From Bilophila wadsworthia ATCC 49260 (GTDB taxonomy: Bacteria; Desulfobacterota; Desulfovibrionia; Desulfovibrionales; Desulfovibrionaceae), in the NCBI RefSeq assembly GCF_000701705.1, contig NZ_JNJP01000091.1, positions 1 to 13,919 of the forward strand: a stretch of 13,919 bases of DNA, in the 5' to 3' direction. This document shows positions 1 to 7,306 of this stretch, one piece after another. Both the position numbers and the translations under genes were made by a program. Each line of letters opens with the position of its first letter. The stretch's first letter is position 1. A model generated the notes under the pieces. It was not told where the DNA came from. It saw nothing but the letters and a program-made list of their open reading frames with translations, and made no database searches.

Positions 1-6
1 TGGGGT

Positions 7-61
7 CTGGGGAGGGGAGAGGGAAGCCCTTCTGAAGAAGGGTTCCCTCTCCCCTCCCCAG
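7..61 (-). terminator. Long GC-rich hairpin at the end of the qrc operon
   Basis: Arms 7-32 and 37-61 pair over about 25 base pairs with one bulged G (position 26) and a TGAA tetraloop. The hairpin starts five bases after the qrcD stop codon, which fits a transcription stop or 3' end-stabilising structure for the operon. No T-tract follows it on the minus strand within the six bases left in the window, so a classic rho-independent terminator is not proven. A gene on the other side of the window edge could share it. Confidence 0.7.
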
Positions 62-66
62 TTTTG

Positions 67-1323
67 CTACTTGTTCAGCTCACGTTCCTGCGGGAACATG
101 GGAAGATAGCGGTAAGAGATGGCAAGGCAAAGCCACGAGTAGGCGATGACCATGAAGGACGCGCCCCATTCGGCCCAGTTGGGATTGTAGAATTCCCACG
201 TGTCGAAGGGCATGACCGGGATGGCGAGGGCCTGAACGGTCATGACGTAACGGTTGATGGTCACGCCGACGCAGGCGAGGATGCCGCCAAGGTAGAACAG
301 CGCCGGGTTGGAGCGGCACTTCTTCGAGAAGAGGAGGTATGCGGGCAGGACGCCGCAGACTACGAGTTCGGCGAAGAGGAGCCACTTGCCGTAGATCCAG
401 CCGTGGAACATCTGATCGAAGGTCATGCCGGAGCGGGGCAGGATGTCCATGACCCAACCGGCTGTGTCGATCAGCTTGAACACCATGTAGATGGTGAACA
501 TCGTCCCGGCGATTTTGCCCATGAGCTGCTTCACGTCCCAGGAGACGAGCTTGCGGCCGGTGAGCTTTTCCATGAACGTGCAGACGAGCACGGTGAACAT
601 GGGGCCGGAACCCACGGCGGAGAGGATGTACAGGAAGAACGTCCACGGCCAGATGAAGAACCCGTCACGCAGGATGTAGGGACGGCCGAAGAGCACGCCG
701 TACATGCCGCCGAGGGAGCCTTGGTGGAACGTGGACAGGAAGGCGCCGATGCCCGCGAACAGGGGCATGATCAGGTGGAAGTTGTGGGCGATGGCGTGGG
801 CGAGCTTGTTCTTCGCCAGCTGCCGGTTTTCCAGTGCCAGAGGCACGTACTCGATGATGAGTACGGTGCAGTAGCAGGTGATGCAGAAGATGACTTCGGT
901 CAGCATGGAGTGGACGTTCGGATGCCAGTAGCCGAACCATGCGCGGAGCGGCTGGCCGATATCGAGAACGAGCACCAGCATAGCGCCGGAGTAGCACAGG
1001 AAGCCCACCACGACCGTCAGGTTGATGATGTTCTTCAAGGCGTCGATGTTCAGCAGGTAGCGCAGCGCGCCGGTGAAGAACGCGCCCGCGCCGAGGGCGA
1101 TGACGGCGAGGTCGAAGGTGATCCAGAGGCCGAACCCGAAGTAGTCGTCAAGGCCGGTCTCGCCGAGGCCGTGGGCCAGGACGCGGAAGGCGGCATAAGC
1201 GCCCCACAGGCCGACCGCGGCCACGGGAACAAGATGCAGCAGGAATTTCAGCAGCGAACAACGCGGGCACCCTTCAGGGAAGAGGGAGGCGTCGACGGGC
1301 TGGTTGTAGTTTTTCACTTCCAT
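67..1323 (-). CDS. qrcD: Qrc complex membrane subunit QrcD (NrfD/PsrC family)
   Basis: QrcD is the integral membrane subunit of the quinone reductase complex and carries the menaquinone site. The 418-residue product shows about ten hydrophobic segments, roughly at residues 25-50, 62-90, 98-122, 139-165, 185-215, 222-252, 272-292, 313-335, 343-368 and 388-412, as in NrfD/PsrC-type subunits. Between the fifth and sixth segments lies the family signature-like stretch HQGSLGG. Its ATG is four bases past the qrcC stop, with a purine-rich AAGGGG/AGG ribosome site inside the end of qrcC, so translation is probably coupled. It is last in the qrcABCD order. In the family this subunit takes electrons from the iron-sulfur subunit and reduces menaquinone in an energy-conserving way. 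An NrfD-like subunit of another complex is possible from this gene alone, but the three upstream genes settle it. Confidence 0.93.
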   Translation of the reverse strand: MEVKNYNQPVDASLFPEGCPRCSLLKFLLHLVPVAAVGLWGAYAAFRVLAHGLGETGLDDYFGFGLWITFDLAVIALGAGAFFTGALRYLLNIDALKNIINLTVVVGFLCYSGAMLVLVLDIGQPLRAWFGYWHPNVHSMLTEVIFCITCYCTVLIIEYVPLALENRQLAKNKLAHAIAHNFHLIMPLFAGIGAFLSTFHQGSLGGMYGVLFGRPYILRDGFFIWPWTFFLYILSAVGSGPMFTVLVCTFMEKLTGRKLVSWDVKQLMGKIAGTMFTIYMVFKLIDTAGWVMDILPRSGMTFDQMFHGWIYGKWLLFAELVVCGVLPAYLLFSKKCRSNPALFYLGGILACVGVTINRYVMTVQALAIPVMPFDTWEFYNPNWAEWGASFMVIAYSWLCLAISYRYLPMFPQERELNK

Positions 1324-1327
1324 TGAC

Positions 1328-2095
1328 CTACCCCTTGGTCTTTTCGTTTTCCAGGTAGTTGTCGCCCTGACGGCGCACCCATTCGCGCTTGCTCAGGTAG
1401 TACACCTGCGGGTCGGTCCCCAGGCGCTCCAGAAGGCGGAAGGCGTGGGGGCTTCGGATCAGCTCGTACACCTTGTGTTCGGGATTCTTGGAATCGCCGA
1501 AGGAGATCGCGCCGTTGGGGCATACCTCGGTGCAGGAAGTCACATACTCCCCGTCGGCCAGCTCATAGGGGTTGCGTCCCTCGGCGATGGCCTTGTCCTT
1601 GGCCTTCATCCAACGGTGATGGCAGAAGGTGCATTTTTCCACCACGCCGCGGGGACGCACGGAAACGTCCGGGGTGAGGGTCTTTTCCATGCCTTCCGGC
1701 CAGATCGGATCATACCAGTTGAAATAACGGGCATGGTAAGGGCATGAGGCCATGCAGTACCGGCAGCCGATGCAGCGGGGATAGATCTGGCTGACGATGC
1801 CGCCGTCCTCGTTCTTGTCGGTGGCGACGACGGGGCAGACGGACACGCAGGAGGGCTTCCCGCACTGCATACAGGGGCGGGGCAGGTAGGCCGTGTCGTG
1901 TTCCGGGAACGGTTTGTGGTTGGAGAGGCGATACACCTTCATCCAGTTGATGGAGCGGACCTTGTTCGTGCCGTCGGGGTTGGGGGCGACATTGTTTTCG
2001 GCCTGACAGGCCACCATGCAGGCGCCGCAGCCCGTGCACTTGTCAAGATCGACGACCATCGTCCATTTGATGTCGAATTCTTTCACTTCGGACAT
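1328..2095 (-). CDS. qrcC: Qrc complex iron-sulfur subunit QrcC
   Basis: This is the electron-relay subunit between the cytochrome/QrcB side and the membrane subunit QrcD. The 255-residue protein has sixteen cysteines in four ferredoxin-like groups: C20/C23/C26/C30, C75/C78/C83/C87, C108/C111/C114/C118 and C155/C158/C188/C192. This is the DmsB/PsrB-type arrangement for four Fe-S clusters. There is no signal peptide. Proteins of this class usually cross the membrane folded, together with a Tat-bearing partner, here QrcB. The ATG at 2095 lies 12 bases after the qrcB stop and has AAGGA about nine bases upstream. Next come the qrcC stop and, after four bases, qrcD. The exact cluster types (three- or four-iron) cannot be read from sequence. 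Confidence 0.93.
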   Translation of the reverse strand: MSEVKEFDIKWTMVVDLDKCTGCGACMVACQAENNVAPNPDGTNKVRSINWMKVYRLSNHKPFPEHDTAYLPRPCMQCGKPSCVSVCPVVATDKNEDGGIVSQIYPRCIGCRYCMASCPYHARYFNWYDPIWPEGMEKTLTPDVSVRPRGVVEKCTFCHHRWMKAKDKAIAEGRNPYELADGEYVTSCTEVCPNGAISFGDSKNPEHKVYELIRSPHAFRLLERLGTDPQVYYLSKREWVRRQGDNYLENEKTKG

Positions 2096-2107
2096 GATTA
2101 CGAATCC

Positions 2108-4210
2108 TTATGCTTGGGCGACGTTCACGCGGGTATCGTTCCAGACGGAGAGGCCGGAGCCGGGTTCGGAAGAGGGCGTGACGAGGGCCATAACATCCAT
2201 GCCCTTGCCGTCGTTGAACTCTCCGAAAGCCGTATGCCCGAAGCCCATGGTCAAAGCTACGGTATCGTTGGTCACGCCTTCGAAGACGCGGATCTTCGCC
2301 ATAACCTTCCCGGCCTTGCTGGTCAGGACGATGCGGTTGCCCTCGTACAGGCCGAGCTTCTTGAGCGTGGCCCCGTTGACGGCGGCGACGAGCATGTTCT
2401 TGTCCAGCTCATCGTCAGTGATGAGCTTGGTGTTGAAGGGCGGAATGGCGGTTTCGGGCGTACCGAGGCCAAGCTTGCTCACGAAGGCCACGGCCAGCTC
2501 CTTGCCGGAGGAGGCAGCGGCGGCTTCGGCCTTCTCGACGAGAGCGAGGTCGTCGGGACTGAAGCGGTAGGCCAACGTCTTGTTGGGGACCACAATGTCG
2601 CTGACGTAGACGTTGCCGTCGCTCAGGGAACCCCAGTCGGCGCCGATGTTGAAGGCTTTGGCCTTGAGCATGGTCACGACGTCGGAAACGCCGAGGTTGA
2701 TGCCGAGCTTGTAGGCCATGTCGATGACCACGTCGCCGGCGGGGCGGGCCTGATAGAGCGGCTCGGCCACCGGGCGGACCAGCGCGTACACGAACTTGCC
2801 GTAGCTGAAGGGCTCGGCCACGTCGTCGTAGCGTTCGAGGCCGAGGGCGTTGGGCAGCACGAGAGCGCAGCGGCGGGCGGTTTCGTCGAAGAAGCAGGTG
2901 AAGGCCACCGAGAAGTCGCTTTTCTTGAAGACGGCTTCAATGTCCTTGCCGGGCAGGGCATAGACGGGGTTGGCCTCGTAGACCATGAGCACGCCCACTT
3001 CGGGCATGTTCCCCTGCGCCATGTCGGCGGCGTAGCGGACGAGATCGCCCTGCATGAGCACATCGTAGGACGCCGCGCCGTTGACCGCCGGGGGGGCCAG
3101 CGGGATCATGCGCATCCCGCCTTCCTTATTCACGCGGTCGAGGAGCATGTTGATCGCCATGCCGATGCGGACAGGGCCGGTGCCGCCGCCCTGATCCATG
3201 TCGGAACCGACGACCACGAGAGGCTTCTTGGCCTTTTTGAGCCCGTCGACGACGGCGGTGAAACGTTCGGGCATGAGGCCCGTGATTTCGCAGACTTTTT
3301 CCGGGGTCCACTTGGCGACCAGCGCCGCGAAGTCATCCAGCCCTCCGGCGGGGGCGGCCACGCCGTCCTTGATGAGCTGGCGGGCGACGCCGAGGAGCAG
3401 GAACAGCTCCGTGCCGGGCTTGATGGGCAGCCAGAGATCGGCGCCCGCGGCCGTGTTGTTCTGCACGGGCCCGGCATAGGCCAGACGCATGGCGGGTTCG
3501 GCGCCCGCGGGACGGGCCTGTCCCCACGCGTGGCGGTTGACGACCACCGAGCCCCACGTTTCCAGCACGTTCGCGCCGACGGCGAACACGTAGTCGCTGT
3601 TGGGGATGTCGAAGCCGACGCGCCCACGTCCGCCCATGAGCTTCCACGCCTGCGCGGTGGCCTGTGCGTCACTGGGCATGGCAAAGAAGCGGCCCGAACC
3701 GGTCTGGGCGGCGAAGCCCGCGAGCAGTTCATTCATGGTGCCGTTTTCGTCGCCGGAAATGCAGACCACGCTGTCGTGCTCGGTCTGTTTCTTGGCTGCG
3801 GCGAGTTTTTCGAGCAGCAGCTTTTCAGCCTCTTCCCAGGTGATTTCCCTGTAGCCGCCGTCCGAGTTGCGGAGCAGGGGCCGTTTGAGGCGGGCCGGGC
3901 TGTAGCGCATCTGGACTTCGGTGACGGCCAGCGCGGAGACGCCGCCGCCAAGCGGGCTCTCGGGATCGCTGAGGACGCGCACGGGACGTCCGCCCACGAG
4001 ACGGATTTTGGTGGCTCCGGCGGCGGGACAGAGCTTGCTGACCGTGCGGACATAGGTGTTTTCGTGATTGCCGTATTGCAGGGAAGGGATCCACGGCCAG
4101 TTTTGCGACCAGATGGAGATGTCGTCCAAACCCTTCCAGACCACAGGAGTCGCCAGCGTACCCACGGCGGCCCCGCCGATGAATTTCAGAAAGCCTCGTC
4201 TGTCAAGCAT
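2108..4210 (-). CDS. qrcB: Qrc complex periplasmic subunit QrcB (molybdopterin-oxidoreductase-like, cofactor-less)
   Basis: This is the large periplasmic scaffold subunit of Qrc, related to molybdopterin oxidoreductases. Known QrcB proteins hold no molybdenum. I place the start at 4210 rather than at an upstream ATG (4285), because the 700-residue product then opens with a Tat signal (RRGFLKF at residues 4-10, hydrophobic stretch to about 22) and AAGGAG lies seven bases upstream, overlapping the qrcA stop. Where catalytic relatives have a Cys-x2-Cys-x3-Cys cluster site near the N-terminus, only one cysteine (C61, in LCPAAGAT) remains, so the usual [4Fe-4S] cluster should be absent. The rest keeps the family fold signature (HAWG around residues 227-230, YEANPVY near 410). 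It sits ten bases after qrcA and twelve before qrcC. Confidence 0.93.
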   Translation of the reverse strand: MLDRRGFLKFIGGAAVGTLATPVVWKGLDDISIWSQNWPWIPSLQYGNHENTYVRTVSKLCPAAGATKIRLVGGRPVRVLSDPESPLGGGVSALAVTEVQMRYSPARLKRPLLRNSDGGYREITWEEAEKLLLEKLAAAKKQTEHDSVVCISGDENGTMNELLAGFAAQTGSGRFFAMPSDAQATAQAWKLMGGRGRVGFDIPNSDYVFAVGANVLETWGSVVVNRHAWGQARPAGAEPAMRLAYAGPVQNNTAAGADLWLPIKPGTELFLLLGVARQLIKDGVAAPAGGLDDFAALVAKWTPEKVCEITGLMPERFTAVVDGLKKAKKPLVVVGSDMDQGGGTGPVRIGMAINMLLDRVNKEGGMRMIPLAPPAVNGAASYDVLMQGDLVRYAADMAQGNMPEVGVLMVYEANPVYALPGKDIEAVFKKSDFSVAFTCFFDETARRCALVLPNALGLERYDDVAEPFSYGKFVYALVRPVAEPLYQARPAGDVVIDMAYKLGINLGVSDVVTMLKAKAFNIGADWGSLSDGNVYVSDIVVPNKTLAYRFSPDDLALVEKAEAAAASSGKELAVAFVSKLGLGTPETAIPPFNTKLITDDELDKNMLVAAVNGATLKKLGLYEGNRIVLTSKAGKVMAKIRVFEGVTNDTVALTMGFGHTAFGEFNDGKGMDVMALVTPSSEPGSGLSVWNDTRVNVAQA

Positions 4211-4220
4211 TGGCGTCTCC

Positions 4221-4862
4221 TTACTTGTGGCAGACAAAGCATGCGTTGCTGGCATTGGTGCTGCCAAGGTGATTGGGATTGGCATGACATGCTTCGCACT
4301 GCCACATCTTCATGGTGTTCTGGCTGTAGCCGGAGATCCTGTTCTCGCGGAACACGGGCGGCTTTTTGCTGGAAGCCATGTCGAGATGGCACGTGGAGCA
4401 AAGCTCCCGCTCGGAGAACTCATGACAGTTGTTACAGGTTGCCAGCGAGTGCACGGCATGGCTGAAGAACACGTTGTCAGGCTGCTTCTGGTAGACTTTC
4501 CAGTCCACTTCCTTGCCCTTCTTGACGTATTCGTTGAAGAAGACCCGTTCGGCCTCGCTTTTGCCGAGCATCTGCGAATGGCAGACAGCACAGTCCTTTG
4601 TAGAGGGCAGGGCGTCGAACGTCCCGTCCGCACGGAGATGGTGACAGACCGAGCAGTCCAGAGAAGCATCCTTGAGATGCGTCTCATGGCTGAACTGCAC
4701 GGGTTGATCCTGTCTGCTGAACAAAAGTTCCGGGAAAATCCACCAGCCAAACACGAGCGCAACGACAAGACCGACGATGAACGGTGCGGGACCGAATTCA
4801 AGTCGTTTTGCCAGACTGCGGGCCTTCTCGTGGGAAGGCGCGTTGTTCTGCCTATCCTCCAT
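4221..4862 (-). CDS. qrcA: Qrc complex hexaheme cytochrome c QrcA
   Basis: QrcA is the entry point of electrons into Qrc, accepting them from periplasmic type I cytochrome c3. The 213-residue product carries six CxxCH haem c motifs, at residues 70-74, 91-95, 143-147, 155-159, 189-193 and 208-212, the last ending one residue before the C-terminus. A hydrophobic segment at residues 26-48 would anchor it in the inner membrane with the haems outside. I chose the ATG at 4862, since GAGG lies eight bases upstream. An upstream in-frame start at 4922 would add 20 residues without obvious merit. It is first in the operon, ten bases before qrcB. Confidence 0.93.
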   Translation of the reverse strand: MEDRQNNAPSHEKARSLAKRLEFGPAPFIVGLVVALVFGWWIFPELLFSRQDQPVQFSHETHLKDASLDCSVCHHLRADGTFDALPSTKDCAVCHSQMLGKSEAERVFFNEYVKKGKEVDWKVYQKQPDNVFFSHAVHSLATCNNCHEFSERELCSTCHLDMASSKKPPVFRENRISGYSQNTMKMWQCEACHANPNHLGSTNASNACFVCHK

Positions 4863-4995
4863 ACCCTTCGCCTCTTGAAATGGTTGTGTTGCTGAAAACC
4901 ATTCGCCTCTTGGCCGCGACACGTCATGAGACAGGAAAACCGTCCTTGGCGCCTCTTCCCACAGGGGAACGGACGCGCTTTTTCACCGTCATCAT

Positions 4996-5025
4996 GGTGT
5001 AGGCGACCGGGCAAACACGTGTCAA
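4996..5025 (-). promoter_or_regulatory. Candidate sigma70 promoter of qrcABCD
   Basis: On the minus strand a perfect -35 box TTGACA (5020-5025) is followed after 18 bases by TACACC (4996-5001), a weak -10. Transcripts would have a leader of roughly 130 bases before qrcA. The -35 is strong and the -10 poor, so an activator or another start site is possible. Confidence 0.4.
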
Positions 5026-5130
5026 GACGCAAGGCATGGCAAGCGCTTGGCAACATGTGGCCCCGGTCGGCCGCCGCCGGCCGAACATGCCGTCCTGACA
5101 AAAAACGTCCGATCAAAAAAGCATGTGGTT

Positions 5131-5169
5131 CCTGAAAAGCGTTCTTGCGGAACGCATTCCTTTTTCAGG
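5131..5169. repeat. Two-tier inverted repeat upstream of qrc
   Basis: The outer arms CCTGAAAA (5131-5138) and TTTTCAGG (5162-5169) enclose inner arms GCGTTC (5139-5144) and GAACGC (5150-5155) with a five-base loop. The asymmetric insert ATTCCT lies at 5156-5161. It could be a terminator-like or regulatory structure. Neither strand has a T-run immediately after it, and no gene ends into it. Confidence 0.6.
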
Positions 5170-5231
5170 AGATTCTGGGTGGGTCCGAAATGTGCTTTTT
5201 TTCTCGAAGTATGCGAATTCTGTCAAAATCG

Positions 5232-5293
5232 TCATACCGTACAATATATCACCCGTGTTGGAAAGGCTAAAAAAATGTAAAAAAACGGTATGA
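5232..5293. repeat. Spaced inverted repeat TCATACCGT / ACGGTATGA
   Basis: Perfect nine-base arms at 5232-5240 and 5285-5293 are separated by 44 AT-rich bases that include a TACAAT hexamer (5240-5245). The pattern resembles two operator half-sites or sites around a promoter. No gene that it would obviously control is seen; the nearest downstream on the plus strand is the tRNA. Confidence 0.4.
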
Positions 5294-5387
5294 GATTTTT
5301 ATGAAATCGAAAGCTTCCACGGGAACAGCAAGGGAAGGAAGGGAAAAACAAGGCGGTTCGGCGGCGGGGAGGCGCCTCTGTTTCCAC

Positions 5388-5416
5388 TTGACCCACGGGC
5401 CGCTCCGCTTTATGAC
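5388..5416 (+). promoter_or_regulatory. Promoter of tRNA-Ser
   Basis: TTGACC (5388-5393), a 17-base spacer and TATGAC (5411-5416) form a good sigma70 promoter. Transcription would start roughly 30 bases before the mature tRNA 5' end. Confidence 0.6.
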
Positions 5417-5454
5417 GTTCAGTACTTGTCGTTCGCTTGACGAGCGGCATGAGC

Positions 5455-5544
5455 GGAAGGGTGGCAGAGCGGCTTAATGCGGCGGTCTTGAAAACCGTTG
5501 ACGTCGTGAGGCGTCCGGGGGTTCAAATCCCTCCCCTTCCGCCA
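5455..5544 (+). tRNA. tRNA-Ser(UGA)
   Basis: This 90-base gene folds as a class II tRNA. The acceptor stem pairs GGAAGGG (5455-5461) with CCCTTCC (5534-5540), followed by G73 and an encoded CCA (5542-5544). The anticodon loop CTTGAAA (5487-5493) places TGA at 5489-5491, decoding UCA-type serine codons. A long variable arm pairs GACG with CGTC, typical of tRNA-Ser, and the T-arm contains GTTCAAATC. It has its own promoter upstream and a terminator downstream. tRNA genes are common integration targets and an accessory block begins just after it, but I find no second copy of the tRNA 3' end that would mark an att site. Confidence 0.96.
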
Positions 5545-5571
5545 AAACTCTTTCCATATTTTTCAAAGTAG

Positions 5572-5610
5572 TCCATAACAGCTTGAAATAAAGCGGTTAT
5601 GGATTTTTTT
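5572..5610 (+). terminator. Rho-independent terminator of tRNA-Ser
   Basis: Arms TCCATAAC (5572-5579) and GTTATGGA (5596-5603) plus two inner pairs are followed at once by seven T residues (5604-5610). It lies 28 bases after the tRNA. Confidence 0.85.
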
Positions 5611-5665
5611 ATTGCCAAGAGCACTCGAAAAACACGGCAAGCCGCTCGCGCAGGGGGATACAGGG

Positions 5666-5863
5666 ATGGTGAAAAGCAATCTTGCCAAACTGATGAAAGA
5701 GAAAAAACTGACGTATCGGCGTCTTGCGGAGCTTTCCGGCGTCGCGGGAGAGACGATAAACAGGGCTCGGGGAACCTTGATTTATGAATGCAAACTGTCC
5801 ACGCTTGACGCATTGGCTAAGGTCTTGGATGTCAACATCAAGGACTTGTTTGATGAGGACTAG
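5666..5863 (+). CDS. Small XRE-family HTH regulator
   Basis: A 65-residue single-domain DNA-binding protein that is essentially just a Cro/C1-type helix-turn-helix. The region LTYRRLAELSGVAGETINRA (about residues 13-32) gives helices 2 and 3, and the C-terminal half (LSTLDALAKVLDVNIKDLF) matches the usual domain closure. I use the ATG at 5666 because AGGGGG lies about nine bases upstream. A longer frame from 5612 would begin inside the tail of the tRNA terminator. It is monocistronic and converges on the repressor gene that ends at 5945. It differs from the array genes at 6770-8989 in lacking their FGxxL start motif. Target unknown. Confidence 0.85.
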   Translation: MVKSNLAKLMKEKKLTYRRLAELSGVAGETINRARGTLIYECKLSTLDALAKVLDVNIKDLFDED

Positions 5864-5944
5864 GTGTCAGACGCAGTATATAGAGGCTGCACGTATCCTG
5901 TCCCTATGCTTTTCGGATAAGCCCTGACTTCAGCAATTCCCCGC

Positions 5945-6637
5945 CTAGACTTTCTGCATGACCCACGCCAGCCGTCCAAGAATCCGGCCCGTCAGGTCTT
6001 CCTGAATCCGAATTTCCGGGTAAGCGGGGTTTTCCGCCCGCAGCACAAAGCATTTTTCCTTCCGATCCCAAGCCAGCCTTCTCAAGATGATCCCTTCATA
6101 GGGAAGCAGTACCGCAAACAGTTCTCCGCTTGCGGGATGGCTTGCGGCTGTGTCGATGCCGACATAAGCGCCGCAGCGCGCTGTGGGGGCGGCTGATTCG
6201 TTGTCCATTTCCAGAACGATGATCCCTTCTCGGGCGTATGGCTTGGGGAGGGCGATCTTTCCTATCGGTTGAAGTGCCGCCGCTGGTGAGGCGGTTTTCG
6301 TGCTGTCGCCGCACATGGCGTACACCGGGGCAAGCGCCGATTGCGCCAGAGGCGATCCCAACAAGCCGGGATCTATGGGCGGCCCGTCCCCGTCGCTGGG
6401 GACGTATCCGGCCTCTGTGCGCAGGTATACCGGGCCGTTGCCTTTCTTGAGCCAATCGGGATTCACTCCCAGTTTTTCAAACAATTTCAGGTACCAGTCC
6501 GCCGGGATGGATTGCCGTCTCTTGGCTTCGGCTACGCTGGATTGGCTGACTTCAAGTAACTTGGCTAGTTCGGTCTGTGTCTGGGTGCGCGACACGGTTT
6601 TAATCCGAGCCATCGTCTCTTCATAAAGAAGATTCAA
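5945..6637 (-). CDS. CI-like phage-type repressor with S24/LexA-like C-terminal domain
   Basis: The 230-residue product has an N-terminal HTH (about residues 10-65; TELAKLLEVSQSSVAEAKRR then a PADW motif) as in CI repressors of the Phage_CI_repr type. A linker follows, then a LexA/S24-like domain (about 125-228). Ser148 in NESAAP sits where the catalytic serine belongs and a Cys-Gly pair (109-110) sits where LexA relatives are cut. The expected catalytic lysine in the (V)KRL motif is Arg186 (ILRRL), so self-cleavage is doubtful. The start is read as TTG (6635-6637) with GGAG eight bases upstream; an ATG eight codons later has a weaker site and would trim the conserved start. It is divergent from the XRE array and the natural candidate to repress it. 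An alternative is a chromosomal regulator captured from a phage. Confidence 0.88.
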   Translation of the reverse strand: MNLLYEETMARIKTVSRTQTQTELAKLLEVSQSSVAEAKRRQSIPADWYLKLFEKLGVNPDWLKKGNGPVYLRTEAGYVPSDGDGPPIDPGLLGSPLAQSALAPVYAMCGDSTKTASPAAALQPIGKIALPKPYAREGIIVLEMDNESAAPTARCGAYVGIDTAASHPASGELFAVLLPYEGIILRRLAWDRKEKCFVLRAENPAYPEIRIQEDLTGRILGRLAWVMQKV

Positions 6638-6692
6638 CTTGCTCTCTCCGTTGATAAAAAGAGTTTAAATAAATCATCCTTAGTTCAGAAAA

Positions 6693-6751
6693 TATAATGT
6701 TGTTGGGTTAATTCAAAGCGTGGTTTAGACCGTCTAGCCTGATTCGATATT
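6693..6751 (+). promoter_or_regulatory. Candidate control region between the repressor and the XRE array
   Basis: An odd palindrome TAGAC-C-GTCTA (6726-6736) overlaps a possible -35 (TTTAGA, 6724-6729) that lies 16 bases before GATATT (6746-6751). Transcription from it would begin only about a dozen bases before the first array gene, which lacks a ribosome site. A perfect TATAAT at 6693-6698 is an alternative -10 but has no good -35. The divergent arrangement and palindrome suggest an operator for the adjacent repressor. This is inference. Confidence 0.3.
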
Positions 6752-6769
6752 TTCTGGCAATTATTTTTA

Positions 6770-7306
6770 ATGAGTAAAAAAGCGTATATTTTTAGTCAGT
6801 TATTTCGAGATGTTCGGATGAACAGTGGACTTTCACAGTGGATTGTCTCTGTTAAAGCCGGAACTCATCTGAGCAATGTCAACCAAATTGAAGCAGGCCA
6901 TCAAGAGCCACGCGTCCATGTGGCGGTACGGCTTGTTGCCGCATGTGATGTAGATTTAAACTCTTTTTTTTCGAAATTAACTGAAGAAATGAAGCTGTGC
7001 ACATCTTCTGAGCGAATAGCCCCGTACCTTTTCGAATCTCTAAAGGAGGACATGTTTTCCCGCACTCCCGAACCTCATGAGGTTTCCGGTTATGGGGAGT
7101 TGCTGCGGTACTGTCGATTACAGAGAGGAGTGTCTCAAAAGCGCATAGCAAAGAATATCCATTATGATTTAAGAAGCCTGCAACGTGTTGAGAAGGGAGA
7201 ACAAGAGCCTCTGGTAACGACTGCGGTGAAATTGGTTGCTGCGATCGATGTACCGCCGGGACAGTTTTTTGAGCAGTTATGGTTTTTTTTGCCTCAAATT
7301 GGGTGA
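6770..7306 (+). CDS. Double-HTH XRE-type protein, array gene 1
   Basis: This 178-residue protein contains two Cro/C1-type helix-turn-helix domains. The first spans about residues 10-67 (LSQW, then NVNQIEAGHQEP) and the second about 108-172 (GVSQKRIAKN, then LQRVEKGEQEP). Between them is a linker of about 40 residues with no recognisable motif. I see no enzymatic domain, membrane segment or signal. Against array gene 2, 38 of the first 67 aligned residues are identical by hand count, so the two are tandem duplicates. The ATG at 6770 has no Shine-Dalgarno and follows an AT-rich stretch. Base composition is clearly lower in GC than the flanking core genes. It starts the co-directional array and is divergent from the CI-like repressor. 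Function beyond DNA binding is unknown. Confidence 0.8.
   Translation: MSKKAYIFSQLFRDVRMNSGLSQWIVSVKAGTHLSNVNQIEAGHQEPRVHVAVRLVAACDVDLNSFFSKLTEEMKLCTSSERIAPYLFESLKEDMFSRTPEPHEVSGYGELLRYCRLQRGVSQKRIAKNIHYDLRSLQRVEKGEQEPLVTTAVKLVAAIDVPPGQFFEQLWFFLPQIG

Larger units (their letters stand above)
4863..5454. other. 592-base gene-free region between qrcA and tRNA-Ser
   Basis: I find no convincing gene here. It contains an 11-base direct repeat TTCGCCTCTTG (4867-4877 and 4902-4912) whose proximal copy provides the qrcA ribosome site. It also has a 7-base-pair hairpin AATGGTT/AACCATT (4879-4885/4897-4903), the palindrome CAAGCGCTTG (5040-5049) and a hairpin TCGGCC/GGCCGA (5067-5084). A larger inverted repeat lies at 5131-5169 and a spaced pair TCATACCGT/ACGGTATGA at 5232-5293. 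Positions 5170-5300 are distinctly AT-rich compared with the rest. A 60-codon open frame starting at 5301 runs into the tRNA gene and is not credible. Confidence 0.6.

Noticed and set aside
1898..4465. Plus-strand open frame of 855 codons opposite qrcB/qrcA
   Set aside because: It is the antisense of clear Qrc genes; its histidine/glycine/glutamate/aspartate-rich, motif-free translation is what GC-rich antisense frames give.
5301..5482. 60-codon plus-strand frame before and into tRNA-Ser
   Set aside because: It overlaps the tRNA promoter and the tRNA gene and has no ribosome site.
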